Assembly: GCF_020172085.1 (NCBI RefSeq)
Contig: NZ_JAIVAT010000003.1
Location: 682,001-746,000, forward strand
Length of the DNA stretch: 64,000 nt
Direction: 5' to 3'
DNA from: Rossellomorea aquimaris
GTDB lineage: Bacteria > Bacillota > Bacilli > Bacillales > Bacillaceae_B
The notes beneath the pieces were generated by a model. The model was not told the origin of the DNA, made no database searches, and worked only from the letters and a program-made list of their open reading frames with translations. Shown one piece after another: positions 63,635 through 64,000 of this stretch (position 1 is the first letter of the stretch; the number at the start of each line of letters is the position of its first letter). A program made the position numbers and the translations under genes.

Positions 63635-64000
63635 ATGAAAATTTTCAGCTATATGGAACAATATGATTATGAGCAATTGGTATTTTGTCAAGATGAAGCT
63701 TCAGGATTAAAAGCGATTATCGCCATCCATGATACAACACTTGGACCAGCGCTTGGTGGTACACGTATGTGGACATACGAATCTGAAGAAGCGGCCATTG
63801 AAGATGCACTTCGACTTGCGAAAGGAATGACGTATAAGAATGCAGCTGCGGGTCTAAACCTAGGTGGAGGAAAGACGGTTATCATCGGTGACCCTCGCAA
63901 AGATAAGAACGAAGAAATGTTCCGTGCATTCGGTCGTTATATTCAAGGTTTAAATGGTCGTTACATTACAGCAGAAGATGTAGGAACTACAGTTGCAGAT
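63635..64000 (+). CDS. bcd: leucine dehydrogenase, 3' end outside window
   Basis: This enzyme deaminates Leu, Ile and Val to keto acids with NAD, feeding the Bkd complex. The first 122 residues are present: [32 protein letters not shown] and the active-site stretch [14 protein letters not shown] with the catalytic Lys. ATG 63635 follows AGGGGGAAA. Confidence 0.96.
   Translation, partial: MKIFSYMEQYDYEQLVFCQDEASGLKAIIAIHDTTLGPALGGTRMWTYESEEAAIEDALRLAKGMTYKNAAAGLNLGGGKTVIIGDPRKDKNEEMFRAFGRYIQGLNGRYITAEDVGTTVAD

Overview
The window is chromosomal DNA of a spore-forming Bacillaceae bacterium. Gene order from comG to bkd follows the Bacillus subtilis yqh/yqi region: comG, yqhGH, gcvT-gcvPA-gcvPB, yqhL, lipM, yqhO, yqhP, yqhR, aroQ, yqhT, efp, spoIIIAA-AH, accBC, yqhY, nusB, folD, xseAB, ispA, dxs, yqxC, argR, recN, spoIVB, spo0A, yqiK, bkdR, ptb, bcd. 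Departures from that order (class II nrdJ, aroK after comG, an OLE RNA with oapA, no yqhQ or yqhV) point to a non-subtilis relative; a Rossellomorea-like genus is a guess. The comparison with B. subtilis is from memory.

1-~16,300 is the right end of a siphovirus-type prophage: tape measure (cut by the window edge), a distal tail protein with an inserted domain, a large tail-associated host-recognition protein, small genes, XhlA-like protein, holin and amidase endolysin. Then come a moron-like membrane protein, a small repressor operon, and a right-end module of FtsK-like ATPase, replication-relaxation protein, VirB2-like small membrane protein and M23 peptidase. The prophage ends inside comGA, at the codons for the Walker A loop of the competence ATPase. 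The 3' part of comGA and apparently intact comGB-comGG follow, so competence is probably off unless the prophage excises.

16,300-36,600 holds the comG remainder, aroK, yqzE, the divergent yqhGH pair, the glycine cleavage operon under a tandem glycine riboswitch, lipM, a B12-dependent ribonucleotide reductase with two NrdR boxes and a promoter, and yqhO to efp. 36,700-42,100 is the spoIIIA operon (feeding tube and secretion complex of the forespore) behind a candidate sigma-E promoter. 42,200-53,160 carries fatty-acid initiation (accBC), nusB, folate, exonuclease VII and isoprenoid genes. The OLE noncoding RNA and its membrane partner OapA lie between ispA and dxs.

53,160-64,000 carries argR, recN, spoIVB, spo0A, a small repetitive Arg/Cys-rich gene behind a sigma-K-like promoter, yqiK, yqzF, and bkdR with its sigma-54 promoter driving ptb-bcd (branched-chain amino-acid catabolism).

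Main leads: the comGA-disrupting prophage; a family of about 122-bp intergenic repeats in two clusters that fold into the same multi-stem hairpin with compensatory base changes; OLE-OapA; a GAAAATAA array at 20/21-bp spacing; apparent AUU start codons for comGD and spoIIIAD; a probable new spore-coat-type gene; and several translation-control signals in the prophage (ribosome site inside a 12-bp inverted repeat, internal start in the endolysin, leader peptide before xhlA).
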